This document shows, one piece after another, positions 31,150 to 43,394 of a DNA stretch of 64,000 bases (its first letter is position 1; every line of letters starts with the position of its first letter). The stretch spans positions 1,249,501 through 1,313,500 of the forward strand of contig LSRY02000009.1 of assembly GCA_001643675.2 (NCBI GenBank), read 5' to 3'. Origin of the DNA: Monocercomonoides exilis (Eukaryota > Preaxostyla > Oxymonadida > Polymastigidae). The notes below the pieces were generated by a model. That model made no database searches and was not told the origin of the DNA. It saw only the letters and a list, made by a program, of their open reading frames with translations. The translations under genes were made by a program, and so were the position numbers.

Positions 31150-32460
31150 ATTTGATATAATGTTTGAAACAGGTTCTTCCAGAGAATCATGCTCTGAGGG
31201 TACTGAAGAGAGGAAAGAAAAGGAGCAGGAGGAAGGCAATGGAACAGATTTGGGAAGATGAGGAAGTGGAAGGAGCAACAGAAAAAGAGATTGAGAATGA
31301 AAAAAAGGACAGAAAAAAAAACAGTAAAAATTCACAACGGCACAGCTGGCTGAGGAGACTAAATGGAATGAGGAGTAAAAGGATTTATCATTAATTCCAG
31401 TCACAAATCGTATTCAGCTAAAGAAGATGCGAATTGAGGAAACAAAGAACAAAAACATGGACAAGATCTGCCATCTGCAATCGCTCATGAAGGAGAAGAA
31501 GAATGAGGAACAAGAAATAAGAGTCCTGAGGAAAGGAGGAGAGGAAGGCGCGTCAAGAGTGTCTGTGGTTTAAAGGATGTTTGACAAGCGGGACGAGGCA
31601 GATGACGAAGAGGTGAAGGTCAACATCTTCCATAAACACTTTATGCGAAGAATACTTAGCATGTTAACTGCGATATCTCTTCTCTTGTGCTTGCCCCACC
31701 GCCTTTGTCTGATCCTCAGCATGCTATGAACATGTTCAGTAGGCTGCAGCAGGAGAAGCCAACGAGGATACTTCAGGCTAACATCGAGTGCGCGCTGTAT
31801 ATTTTGTGTGCGGTGCGGAAAGTGGACACGAACCTCTTCTATGTGCTAAACGAGAACTGGATTGTTTATGACGGCAGACTCTCTGTCGATGAGAAGTGTG
31901 CGACGAACGACCTGCTCATTTTAGGTGCGGACCCCCTTGCAAAGTTCTTAAACCTGCACTGTTATCCGCGCAGCCTGGGAGGATACAACAGAAGAGAATG
32001 TGTAAGCTTCGTGAGGTTATATTTGAGTCACAACACGCAGACCAGTTACTGATGAATGTGGAAGAAGCAGCAGAGGAAGAGGGGGAAATGGAAACATCAG
32101 TGGGATCAATTTGTCTGCGTTGGATTCTTCGCTGTTTGTGTCAAATGGGGCAGAAACGCTGACAAAAAAGAATATCATACGGCCAAAGAAGATTGCGATC
32201 GAAAAAAAGACATAATTTATATCATTGGAGGAGTTTGGAGAAGAGTCGAAGTTGAGCGAGCGCAGAGCAGCAAGCATTGCGAGTTCAGTGAGTGAATGCT
32301 GCTATCTTTCAGGTAAATTTTGTGTTTTTCAGGTCAATATTGCCGAATTTCTCGAAGAAGAGGGAGGTCAGGAAAGCAGAAAAGAAGAAGAAGGGTGCAA
32401 AATTTTTGAGCTTGGTTGAAGAAAAGAAAAGAATTCCAAATAGATCGACTTCGGCAATGA
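31150..32460 (+). pseudogene. Unknown gene, several shifted frames with TAR codons
   Basis: Plus-strand coding signal is strong. A coiled-coil/charged region (ETKWNEE-[TAA]-KDLSLIP, IRVLRKGGEEGASRVSVV-[TAA]-RMFDKRDE) leads, after a one-base shift near 31650, to DPQHAMNMFSRLQQEKPTR and ECALYILCAVRKVDTNLF. It then reaches WIVYDGRLSVDEK and SLGGYNRRECVSFVRLYL, ending at TGA (32050). A third frame (LSALDSSLFVSNGAETL, FISLEEFGEESKLSER) continues past a TAA to a basic tail. TAA read as Gln keeps each piece open. The family is not recognised. It is probably a host gene that has suffered indels, or one with introns I cannot place. Confidence 0.45.
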
Positions 32461-33279
32461 CGAAGATTTGAAGCGATGTGGTGTGAGTTGAATTTTTCAT
32501 TTAATAATAACAAAGAATTATTGAAATTTTATTTTTTAAATATATTTTTTTAAAATTTTGAAATTTTCAGAATTTTTTTCATTATTTTCTATGAACTTCC
32601 TCTTTTTCTTGTGTGCAGATTTCAACTGCCATTTTTGAGTGTGTGCATTGACAATATGCAGCACATTGCCTGTCTGAACTACATCGGTAGAGAAATCATC
32701 GATACACCCAATCTTTCCTGTCAGATTGGACTTGTACAATCAATTGCCAATATGTTCTGATCAAGAAGAGATAAAGGAGCAATTTTTCATTTTATAAGGT
32801 TTGCACTATTTTTTGATAATTGTTACAATTGTTTAAATCATATTTCTTATTTTTCTTTTTTTAACTTATTCAAACTATAATTTTTGTTTATTCAACCAAT
32901 TGATACATAAATATTTGAACTACCCCTTTTCATGTTTTTTTGATACAGCTTCTTTTTCTTTGATTGGGCGACTCGTCTCTTCCACAGTCGCTTCACATCA
33001 TTTCTATCATCATTGGTGTCAGAGCTGATGAAAAAGTCTGAACTGGGAACCATATACCCCGCCTTTTCTGCTTCCACTGTTGCCCCTGTGATACAACTGA
33101 CTGCCTCCTCTCCACACAGCAAGACTTCCTCTCCTCATCGGCTACTCAATAATTATTCTTTTCATCCCCATCGCCTTCGTCGTCGTCGTCATCATCATCA
33201 TCATCTTCTTCTTCTTTCGATTCTTCTACATCGTCATCAAAAACAACCGCAGTTAAATTCTATTAGAAAGAAAAGATTG

Positions 33280-33870
33280 TTAACGAATTATCTTCATCTT
33301 CCTCTTCATCCGAATAGTCAGATGTAAATTCTTCACAAGAAAGAGCCGAAAAAGCGGAAATCGACGAAATCATCGAAGACTTCAAAAGAAAACATGCACC
33401 GCGTCTGCCTCTTCCTGTGATCATTCCACCACAAGAAGCAACTCTTCGGAATCCATCTTATGTTCACTCGAAGACAAAGTCAGAGAAAAAGCAATCAAAA
33501 TTCAACACAAACCTTTTTGACTCATTCAATTGCTGGAATTGGCACAAGAAGAGGAACATTTCCTTCTTCATTGCCCAATGAATCTTTTCTTTCTCTTCCT
33601 CAGTCATCTCCTTCTCCCTCTCCTTCATCTTCCTCTTCTTCCTCTACATCCTCTTCATCTTCCTCATCTTCTCCAGCGGTAACTGACCTCTCTCTCCACC
33701 CCAAACCACCTCATCGTCTGAGATTGCAATAGCTCGCTGCATAAGAGCAATGGACACTCTCCTCCGCAGATGCTATCTCAACCGTTGTGCACAAGTTGAA
33801 GCAGCCCCAAGGTCGTTGCCCTCTTCACTATTTGCTTCTTCCTCGTTGCGTTGATTTTTTCGCAACTTAT
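33280..33870 (+). pseudogene. Unknown Ser-rich gene fragment
   Basis: Frame KIVNELSSSSSSSE-[TAG]-SD runs into ERAEKAEIDEIIEDFKRKH and PRLPLPVIIPPQEATLRNP. After a shift in the A-rich stretch near 33490 it continues as THSIAGIGTRRGTFPSSLPN, a proline/serine run, and RLRLQ-[TAG]-LAA-[TAA]-EQW with SADAISTVVHKLKQPQGR, ending at TGA. Three TAR codons are tolerated. It lies upstream of and in line with the 33.99-36.33 kb gene and may be its 5' part. Confidence 0.4.
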
Positions 33871-33993
33871 TCCTGACATAAGAAGAGCAACAGATAAGGA
33901 GAATGAAGCAACAGCAGAAAAAGAAGGAAAATACAATATTTTGTTCTCCCTCCCGATGTATTTGAGGCGCTGCCGCTGTTTGCATAATTTCGG

Positions 33994-36327
33994 ATGGTGG
34001 AGCGGTATGCGGAGAATCTGGAGAAGAGGAAGAGAGAAAGAGAGAGAGCGAAGGAAAGAGAGAGAGAAGTTAGGAACGAGAGAAGAGAGGAAAGAAGAAT
34101 AAGAGAACTGATTAAGATGAGGAAGGCATTGATGCCCGAAAATGATGTAAATAATAATGATGATGAAAATGATAATAAAGCAAAATCAGAAGAAAATGAG
34201 AGTTTATCATTGATTGGAAGAGATACTCTGAAGGAAACCAAGAATAATGAAGGAAGTGAATGCCTTTCCGACAGCTCCATCATCAGTGATGAAGAAGAGA
34301 GAAGAGAGAAGAGGCACAAACAGAGAGAGAAACAGAGGCTGATGCGAAGGTATTACCAGGCGCTTGAGTTTCAACGTGATTTTGTTGTGAATGAAGTGCT
34401 TTTGATGGTCAGACCGAACCTTCTGCTTTCTCCGACGCGGATAGATGAATCGATTAAAAGACCAGGAATGAGTGTGAATGCTACTAAAAGTGAGGGGGAT
34501 GGCAAAGAAGACGGAAAAGAAGAGAAAGAATCAACGAATTCTGGAAATGGAAATGGAAACAAGGAAGAAGTTGAAGGCGATGAAGATAGCACGAAAGACG
34601 AGGATCAAGAAGTGATTTTGGAGGATTCAACAAACAACCGCAAAGCAGTTGATTGAAAAACAAAGATAATTAAACGGAAGCAGAAAAGAATTCAAACACC
34701 AAAGAATCAATAAGAAACGGCAGGAAAGACGAAATTCATTCCAATGAACCAAAACAGATCCACTTTCATCACGAGCACTGCAAAAACAACATCAAAAGCA
34801 GCAACAAATTCCTCTCCTTCACCATTTCCTTCTTTACAGCCTAAACAATAAATTTCTGGAAGAGGAAACTTTGGAACGATACACTTTACACGAGGGAAGC
34901 GAATGGACGGAGGATGGAGAGGAGTCGGAGGGAGAGCGTTGATTGCGTACAGCCAAGAGATGGAGATGGGGAGAGGAGCTGTAGGTACACCTACAACTCC
35001 GCTGTCACCTGTTGTTGTTGGAGAAGGAGGAGAAGTGGTGACGTTGGGTGTGATGGGGATGAAGGAGTTCAACAAAGAAGTTACAAGGGCGATGTCAGAT
35101 GAGTTTCAGAATGAGAAAGGGAAAGTGGACGATGAAGAGTCGAAAATCAGGTTCAATTCATTGGAATCTGATGATCAGAGAGAAAAACTGCTTCGGCTGA
35201 TGAAACTGCAGGGAATACAGAAGAAGAAGGAGGAGAAAGAAGAGAAAGAGAGGAGGCGGAAGAAGATAGAAGAGCGGGAGCGCAGAAAAATGGAGAAAAT
35301 GGCGAAGAAGATAGAGGAAAAAGATAAAAATCTGTTTAGCAGCATCCAAGGAATACTTCTACCATCCCGTGAGACAGGCACACCGATTAACCAGAAGGTG
35401 AACAAAATGGCAAGCGAGGCGCAACAAGAGGCGAAAGAAAGCCAAACGCCATTTTTAACAAGAGAACTGAAATTGGACTGCATGTTGAATGACCTCTTTA
35501 ATTCTGACTTTGAAGATTTGAGCTATGAACTGGATGTGCCTTTCAGCTATGTGCGTATCAAAAGCGAGGAAAACGGGCAATTTGCGTGGAAGATGCAGAA
35601 GGTACCTGTGTATGCAGCAGTCGACGCGAGGCAGACAAGAACGCGGTTGGATCTGATGAGTGCGCTGAAGAGCGGGCTGAGGCAGAGTCGTGCAGAGTTG
35701 AGAAGAGGAAGAGGGATGAAGTGGAGGGGCTGGTGGTCGCACAAAGAGGAAGCAGAAGTGACACACAGGAAGGGAAGGAAAGGAGCAGGGAAAGGATCAC
35801 CTCTGATGTTTCAAAAGGAGAAAGGGATAAGAACCTTTAGTCAGAGCTGCATGCCTGGGAGAAGAAATGCGCTGTCGTTCTCAAAATTGGTATCTTTCTC
35901 CGCTTTGCAGAATTCAATGGTGATGGATCTGATGTAGAAATATTCTGAACTTAATTTGGTTGCGCCTTTTGATTCAGCTGCTGATCTTGCTGTAAATACA
36001 AACATTGCTCTTCATCCTCTCTCTAACTGCAATTCTTCACTTGTCAATTCATCCTTTTTTATGAACATTCAACAGCAATCTTTTTTTTCTCTCAGAACAT
36101 CTTTATCTCCTTCACAGCAATACCGCGCTATAATTTCATCTGCTTCTAATCATGCTGCTCCTGGCTCCCTTTTTCCGCTTTCATTGCCTGCTCTTTCTTC
36201 ATCTCCTTCTTTTTCATTCAACTTTCATCGAATTCAGTTCCAGACCTCATCTTTCGTTGCTATTTGGAAAGAAACAAAGAAATACTTATTCTCGATGATA
36301 CATCAGCTTAAGTTATATGTCAACTGA
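33994..36327 (+). CDS. Unknown charged coiled-coil protein, one internal TGA
   Basis: A single plus frame runs from 33994 to a TGA at 36325 (about 777 codons) if TAA 34711, TAA 34849 and TAG 35935 are Gln. One TGA at 34654 interrupts it without a frame change. The N-terminal part is an Arg/Glu coiled coil (EKRKRERERAKERERE) followed by RRYYQALEFQRDFVVNEVLL and an acidic linker. The second half has another coiled coil, then a folded-looking segment (LTRELKLDCMLNDLFNSDF, LDVPFSYVRIKSEENGQF, VPVYAAVDARQTRTRLDL) and a Ser/Ala/Phe-rich tail. No family recognised. Under the standard code it would be at least four separate frames. The TGA may be a nonsense mutation or a context-dependent codon. Confidence 0.5.
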
Positions 36328-36329
36328 AG

Positions 36330-37140
36330 CGATTCTCCACAAAGCAAAGAAAAGTCTGCAAATTATCAACAACTGAATTAATTCTGACTTTTTCATTTGG
36401 AGGCTGAAGCATTCGAAGTGAAAAGGAAAGTTCAATGAGGCTATTTTTGATTGTAATGGCTGGGTTCCAAAAATAGCCTTCAGCAGATTTCGCAGCTACG
36501 AAATCACAACAAATAGTTGGAAATGAAACGATGAGTGAGAAAAGCAATTTAGAGGAAAAGGCATATTTGAAGAGAAATTATATGAGACAGTTGGGTGAAT
36601 CGTTCACGAACAAGTTGGAATAGAAAAATTGAGGAAAATATAATCTGAAGAAAATTACTAGATATGTATGAATATATTCTTTTTGAATATACAACAACAA
36701 TGAAATTTTTTTCATGAGCTTTATTTTCATTCGATGAAAAAGAGAAAATAAATGAAGAAATTTCGAAGAAATATTTTTGTATGAGCCAATGTCAGACTTC
36801 TCGAAAGACAAGTGATGATATAGACTTCAAATGAAAAGAAGATGAAATCTCAAGAATTTTTCAATGATATGGAAAATATTCAAAAATTTGTAAATGGAAT
36901 TAATAATAAAGAAATTAGAAAATGTTTGTCATTTCCAGTGATTTTTGTGTCAACCGCGTCGAAAGTGAGTGTTTGAATGGGAACAAATGTTGAGGTGAGG
37001 AGGGTGAGGGAAGCGTCTTGGAGGAGGGAAATGAAGCCGGTGAGGGCATACTCGATGGTGGCACATGGGATCTGTTGGGGTCTGCCACATGCATCAGAAT
37101 TAGTTCCTCTGTTTGAAACGATTTAATTCAAAGTGATGAA
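36330..37140 (-). pseudogene. Beta-helix fragment plus flank, duplicated from the 58.5-59.5 kb type
   Basis: At 36945-37120 the minus strand encodes PCATIEYALTGFISLLQDAS and TSTFVPIQTLTFDAVDTKIT, nearly the same as the copy at 59.2-59.4 kb. To its left, a segment with LQPPNEKVRI and the sequence approaching TKIT also match the flank at 58.5-59.2 kb in the same order. Upstream (toward 37140) the repeat domain is missing. It is therefore a truncated piece of a larger duplicated segment. Confidence 0.65.
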
Positions 37141-37597
37141 GATGATCCAGATATTGAACTTGACTTAATCCAACGTTCCACTATTTCGTTTAACGCTTGA
37201 TGAATTCGATGAAAGGAAAAAAAGAAATGGAGATTTGTTGGCTATACAAAGACGAAAAGAAAAAAGAGAAATAACTATTATTTATAAATTGGTTTCAATA
37301 TTTTTGTTTTCTTATCGTTTTTTCTGTTCTTATTTTAAATTTATTTATTCATTTTTTTAATATTTTTAATTTATTTTAATTAACTTGATCAAAAAAATTC
37401 TTTTTCATCTAAATCATATAAACATAGGTTTGTATTTTTGTTTAAATGAAAAAAACAAATAAATGTTTTGTCAACACATGCTAAATACTCATGAAAAATC
37501 AATTCTTGTTATTAGATCTAAAAATACCACAATAGATTTTATTATTTCAATTTTTGATCTTTTTTAATGATTTCAAAAAAAATCACCCATATTAATC
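37140..37597. other. AT-rich gap, one MITE-like tip
   Basis: No coding signal. The motif AATCACCCAT near 37590 matches the inner-facing tip of the 16859 MITE family, but no partner end could be found to its left. Confidence 0.35.
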
Positions 37598-37662
37598 CTT
37601 TATTTTAGGCCTTTGCGACAAGGAAATTTTTAGCGATGCGTGTCGGTCGAAAGTCTCGGCCT

Positions 37663-37663
<1 letters not shown>

Positions 37664-37707
<44 letters not shown>
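37664..37707. repeat. Poly(T), 44 bases, inside E2 left end
   Basis: Uninterrupted T run directly after the E2 terminal repeat. E3 has a similar A-rich run directly after its own left terminal repeat (42868-42902). Confidence 0.95.
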
Positions 37708-37709
<2 letters not shown>

Positions 37710-38254
37710 CAATAAATATTTTTAAACTTTTTTTATTTTTATGACTCTTTTATTTTTTCAAAATAAGTTATTGTTTGTGATTAACAAAGAATTTTTATCT
37801 TTTTGTGTTTTTGACAAATCGCTATACCCAATTTTGAATAGAATATTAATTTGATACTCATTTTTCTTGAACAAGAAATAAAGTTTTTCTTTTTCAAAAG
37901 CATCTTTTCTCTGAAACATCATCAAACTATTTTCATATCGTTTCAACTTTTCGTTCATAATTCTGAAATTTTCATTGGAAGATGAAACAATAATTCACAA
38001 AAATCAAATTCAAACCCAAAGCATATTTCAAAATCAAATTCAAAAACAATAATTTGATCTTTAAGAGCATTGAGATCCAGCTCAGATTATTTGGAAAATA
38101 TTAAATAAAGGATTATAAATCAGCGCTGTGTTTATACGTTTCGAGTCATCTGTTCCTGAACTTCCGCAGCATTAAATGACCAATCTGAAGACCGACCAAT
38201 TAAAGTTATTTTGCTTCCAACAATGTAACTTTATTTATTCATGGCAAAGGCAAT

Positions 38255-39190
38255 TGGAAGATGATAAGCAAATGCAGGTTTGATGAAAAAGGTTCAGCTT
38301 TTTCAATGAAGAAGACAAAAAAAAATGGCTGGATTGCATTTGTTACAGGAAAAGATGTTGGAGCGACAAACAGAAGTTATTGCATCAATTATTTTTTCCA
38401 ACTGAAAGAAAACGAAGCAGCAAAGGTGGTGAGCAGATAGGGGCTCGAATTACAAGGTGAGAAAAGAGCAGGATTGTTGTATTGCCTGAGACGAAGAAAC
38501 GTTCCAGTTCAGCAGCTCAACTGTTTCAAACAAAATTCGATTGCACTTTGAAGTGCGGAGAGAAAGCAAAAGTTAAGATAGCGAGTGAAGATAGGGCACA
38601 GGAAGTGATATTCGATATGAAGAGACAGCTGTTGAAGGTGGCAGCGAATGTGTACGGGAACGAGGAGAATTCTGCATGGCATGACAACACAAAGCAGACT
38701 TGGCATATGGGTGCTGAGAGGACTTTTTCGTGATGCAGATGTTCCTTTTGCACCTCTGGTCTGTGCTTCCAATAGAGAACCTTCTTCAGCTAGGTTGCCT
38801 TCTCTGCTGCATGTTGAAAAGAAAATTTCGAACAGAACAATTAATCCTCCTTTCCCCTTCAGTCGAGTTCTGAGGACTGTTTTCATCCGTCACTGAGAGT
38901 TAAACAAAAGCGGGAGGTGGCCATTCATAAAACGTGTGAAGATGGCGTTTCGAGAGAAAAAATGAAGGCAGAAAGAAGCAGGTCGTTAAGCATCTTGTTC
39001 CTTTTTTGCATGGAAATTTGGATGTGCCTGTGTTCAGTGGAATCAATATTTGTTTTGAAGTCCGAGAAAATAAAAAAGATGAAGTTAGCGAGTCATATGG
39101 AAACATTGTGGATGAAAGCGCAGAAAATAATGCAGTCAAAGCATATATAATTCAAAATGTGGGGATAAGAACTTTTCCTTCCATCTGATG
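38255..39190 (+). pseudogene. Unknown captured gene in E2
   Basis: Successive plus frames read KKNGWIAFVTGKDVGATNRS, ENEAAKVVSR-[TAG]-GLELQ, then VVLPETKKRSSSAAQLFQTK and SEDRAQEVIFDMKRQLLKVA with WHDNTKQTWHMGAERTF. After another shift they read HGNLDVPVFSGINICFEVRE and AVKAYIIQNVGIRTFPS, ending at TGA. The pieces look like parts of one soluble protein, with frame changes near 38460, 38700 and 38960. I do not recognise the family. Confidence 0.4.
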
Positions 39191-40463
39191 TTGCGAACCT
39201 GCAGCTGTCTGGGATGTTAAAAAAAATCGAGGAGACGCACTTAATCAAATACAAAGAATCGAGTTCGTCTCGTTGAAAAGGCTCCTCTTTCTGCATAATT
39301 CGTTCTCTTCAAACGGAAGAATGCTCTTGGCTTTTCCCGCTAAGCAATAGATCGCCTTTGTTGTCTTCGTTGCCTCTTTCTCTTCGTCTGCTTCATCAGC
39401 TTCAGCTCCTCTGCTTCTGTTCAGTTTCCCATAAAAACTCGTGAATCTTTATTTCCTTCTGTTCCGTCTTTTTCTTTTTTTTCCTCACCTCTTCTTTCTT
39501 CTCCAAATGCTTTCATCATGCGATTAAATATTTATTCTCCAACCGCTGTCTATGTTCCACAGCACAATCACTCAGGTTGTCAATGGAATTGTTTGTATTG
39601 AATGAATTCTGAATGATATATCAGTTTTATTCACCTTGTGCCTGTGATGTGAGATGATGAAAAGAATATACGCTTTGCAACTCATGTTGAACGAATGAAC
39701 ATCCAACTACAAGCGAGAGGATTGTGGCAGAAGAAGAAAAAGGAGGAATAGGCGGTGAGAAACCCACTGTTTTTTGCCTATTCTTTAAGGAGAAGGACCA
39801 TTTCTGTCCATTCTCATTCTGCTTGCACATCAGTCCTTGTGGAAGTAGACTGTGCTCCCTCTGTGTCTTCTCCTGAGAGTTTCTATGAACAAACAACGAT
39901 TCCAAAATGATGCCTGTGGAAGTTACAAACCTTCGCCAAATAAATAGATGGGTTCATTTATTACTCAATGTGGGACTTGCACAGCAACTTAGGATCTTCA
40001 CAGAAGTGCATTTTGCGCTTCCAGACGAAGATGAATATTTTCTGTGTTTTCAACGGAAAGATCACATGCTTTTCCTTTTGGAAATCTAACGCAGGATGGA
40101 AAAGATGATGGACATCTCTCAAGGCAGCACCAGAGTCACAGTTGGTGATTAACACTATTCCATCGAAAACATCTCTAATAATCCTTCTCTCATTCTGATC
40201 GATACACATGCAGAATAAAAATCAAACACTGGAATACGTAATGAAACTCCCTAACTTATTTGCTGCGTTTCACACATTTATCACACAGCTGGAGTCGATG
40301 ACGATGAGCTTTTTAACGACAAATATGAACAAGATGGAAATGATAGGTGATTGATGACTTTGTGCATTACTGTTGGAGGGATCGATGTCTCATCTCACTT
40401 TCAGTTGCTTGCTTCACATCACGATTTTTCTTTCTTTCTTCTTCAGCTTTTTTCCCATCGCAA

Positions 40464-40841
40464 TCAGTCTCTTTCATCGCTTTGACTTTTTTCTTTTCTT
40501 TCTTTCTCCTTCTCTTTTCCTTTTCTATCAACGTTCATCAAAATGCTTTCTTTAACCTTTTCCAAAATGAGATGCATTTCAGCATTTGCATATACGTTTC
40601 TGCTTTTCTTTTCTGCATTCTCGTCTCTATATTTTGATGAATTAATTGTTTTGTCTCTTTCGCCTATTGACTGCCTGATGCGTCCAACAACTTCCTGTGT
40701 GTTTATTGACCTTCTTTTCATAAAGGGATTGCGAGAGGCTATGATCAAACATTGTATCTTTCCATTCAGTGCACCGAAGTGATGGCTTATGAATGGAAGC
40801 TCATCGACTCGTCGACTTCTATAAGATGGTCTTTCTGACAA
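40464..40841 (-). CDS. Hypothetical basic protein in E2
   Basis: About 125 codons, ending at TGA, rich in Arg, Lys and Glu with a well-mixed central part (ISHHFGALNGKIQCLIIASR, RRSINTQEVVGRIRQSIGER). The C-terminal end is a low-complexity KEKEKERKEK run. No motif is recognised; it may be one exon of a captured gene. Confidence 0.35.
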   Translation of the reverse strand: MSERPSYRSRRVDELPFISHHFGALNGKIQCLIIASRNPFMKRRSINTQEVVGRIRQSIGERDKTINSSKYRDENAEKKSRNVYANAEMHLILEKVKESILMNVDRKGKEKEKERKEKSQSDERD

Positions 40842-41423
40842 GGGTAAGGAAGGCTTTTGTAGAGGAAAGAAGAAGATGAAGGAGAAGAACGGTGAGAGAA
40901 AAGATACAAATGATGGATGAGATTCTGAATAAAAGAAGTGAAGTTTGTTTCAAGATGAATGCTTGAGGGAAAATGTTTATTTATTAGAATTTGAAGAAAA
41001 TGAAGTATTTGTGGAAGAAGATAAGGAAGAAGATTAAGATAAAGATGAAAAATAAGAAGAAGACAAACGATGTTTGACAGAAGTTAATACAGTTACAGAA
41101 GCTGTCCTTTTTGCAGTCTTCTGCAGAATAGACTGCAGAACTTGAATCTGATTCTGAAACAAAATGCTTTCTGACTCTTTTGAAGTCATGCGTTTGTGCA
41201 AGTGGAACATGAGGCGGTAATCAACAAACTTTGCTTTGCGGAATAAAAGCAGCTCACTTTTTTTGCAGGCTCTTTAGCATTTCACTAACGCAAATCCGGC
41301 AACGAAGAGAGAAGAGAAGGATTCATAACATCATTATACAGCCTCATAAACATTGGCAGTGAAAAGTTCGAATAGACAATCATCAACGTAATTTTGCTTT
41401 GCATGACTGGATCAAAGATATGT

Positions 41424-41834
41424 TCATTTAAACCAACCGCAAAAATCAATGTGACTGTGGATCTGCTGCTCGTCGACTTTGCTCCCCAGTTTGTTCGACA
41501 GCACCCCTTTTTCCTCCTGAATTAGCTGCAGTATCAGGCTGTTTATCTTCCAGGAAATCAAAACACTCCAAGTTGTCAGATCAAATGCCATCTTCTCCTT
41601 CTTCCTAGTATTTGTCTTCTATGAAATAGCAAAGCCTTGCATGGCTTCCACATATTGAGAGAAATGAGATGCTTGGAATGAAGTTCGTATCTCTGTTCCT
41701 TTTGTGAAGCACACTGCAGAGTGATAATTGCACAGATATGCAGATGGATTAACCTTGGACCCGAATTTCTCTTGCTTCAATCCTGGGCTAATTAATAAAT
41801 AAATTGAGGAGAAGAAGAAAATTGAGCAATTCAA
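41424..41834 (-). CDS. Hypothetical gene fragment in E2 with in-frame TAG
   Basis: An open frame of about 137 codons reads SQYVEAMQGFAIS-[TAG]-KTNTRK, then MAFDLTTWSVLISWKINSLI and EEKGVLSNKLGSKVDEQQIH, ending at TGA (41424-41426). TAG read as Gln joins two well-composed halves. The family is unknown. The 41.9-42.7 kb stretch to its right is AT-rich with nothing supported. Confidence 0.4.
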
Positions 41835-43394
41835 ACTGAATGATACGAGATCTGACTTCTTTTCACTGGCTGCCTTTTAATGTGATTCGTCTTCACATCT
41901 TCGTGTTAAAAACCATTTCAATGAGCGTGTGAAAGGTTCAATGTCAAGTTGTTGATATGTGCCCTCCTGATAAAATCTGCATCCCGCGGTTATATCCCAT
42001 TGAACTTAAAACCTTTCAAAGTGTCTATGATTTTTCTTCAAGATGTCATACGAATGATTTTGATGATAGAAAGGCATAACAAAACAACTGTTCTTCTTTT
42101 TCCTTTATTTAACAAAGTTTTTTCATCTTCATTCTTCAAAATCTCGGTAAATTCTTTTTCTTTTTCTTCCTTTTGGAAAAATTATTAAATTGTAACTATC
42201 TTCATATATTCGCTTCTTCTTGAAATTTCCATTTGAACGTGTCTCTTTTCCTTCAGCAATTGTGATTTAATTATTCAAATCATAACAATTAATATCAAAA
42301 TATCTTCACAAGCATTGACAACTTGTCAAATCTCTATATCCTGCCCTTCGTATTCAAACATAAAAGCAAAGATATCAGTTAAACCTTCTGCATATCTTTT
42401 CCAGCTGTTTCCAGGAGTATTGTGTTTTTAAACAAAACAAAACAAAAATATAATTATGGATTCAATTCGTTTTCTTTTGACAGACAGCAATTATTTGAAT
42501 ATTAATATCCATAAACAGAAAAAGTGTGAAACAAAATGTGGTGTCAAACGAATGAAAATATCGAAAAATATATCAAAAACACAAATTCTATCTCTGTCAT
42601 ATTTTAATGAATGTTTCTTATAATTTTCTTTGAATAGAATAAATAAAAAAAACTATGTTTGAAAGACAAAACGATTTCGAAATAGAACATTCGTTCGACA
42701 GATTGATCTTTTCAACCGACTGATCTTTCAACCGACTGATCTTTGTCGTTCGACTAATCTCGACAAAGATCTGTCGATAACCCATTGAATATTTAAAATA
42801 TCAAAAAACTATATATTTGTTTTAGACCTGTGCGACACGACATGCAAATTTTTGTTGCTGTCGGTCACTAAAAAAAAAAAAAAAAATAAAAAAAAAAAAA
42901 AATTAATATAAAATATAAAACATTCATATTAATTTTTTCTATCGATTTTTTTCAATTTGAAAATCACTGACAAATATTTGATCGTTCAATCCATTATTTC
43001 ATAAATGGATAATGAAACAATAATTTCTTAAAAATGTATTGTTTATAATATATTATTTAAATGAATAATGCTTCCACTTATATTTCCATGAATAAATTGA
43101 ATTTCATTTTAACAATTCATTTAATCCAAACATGGTTAAATTCAAATAATTTGATGAAATAGTGTTGTTTTCATTCTGAAGTCTTCTAATTAAAAAGCAG
43201 AGGTTGTGCGCCAAATGAAAAAGCAGCGTTTGCATCCATTATTACACTCATGTTTTTTATTATTGGATTTTTTCTTTGTTTTTTATTCAGAATTGTTTTT
43301 TGAACTTGAACTCCGTCAAAAAAGCGAAAGGAAATAGAAATTAGCTGAAATGAACATAATTATAGAAAAAATAGATGAAAGTGATTTTTTCTGT

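Noticed and set aside
33013-33327. His/Arg/Leu-rich frame
   Set aside because: Out of frame with the better-composed TAR-containing frame on the same strand.
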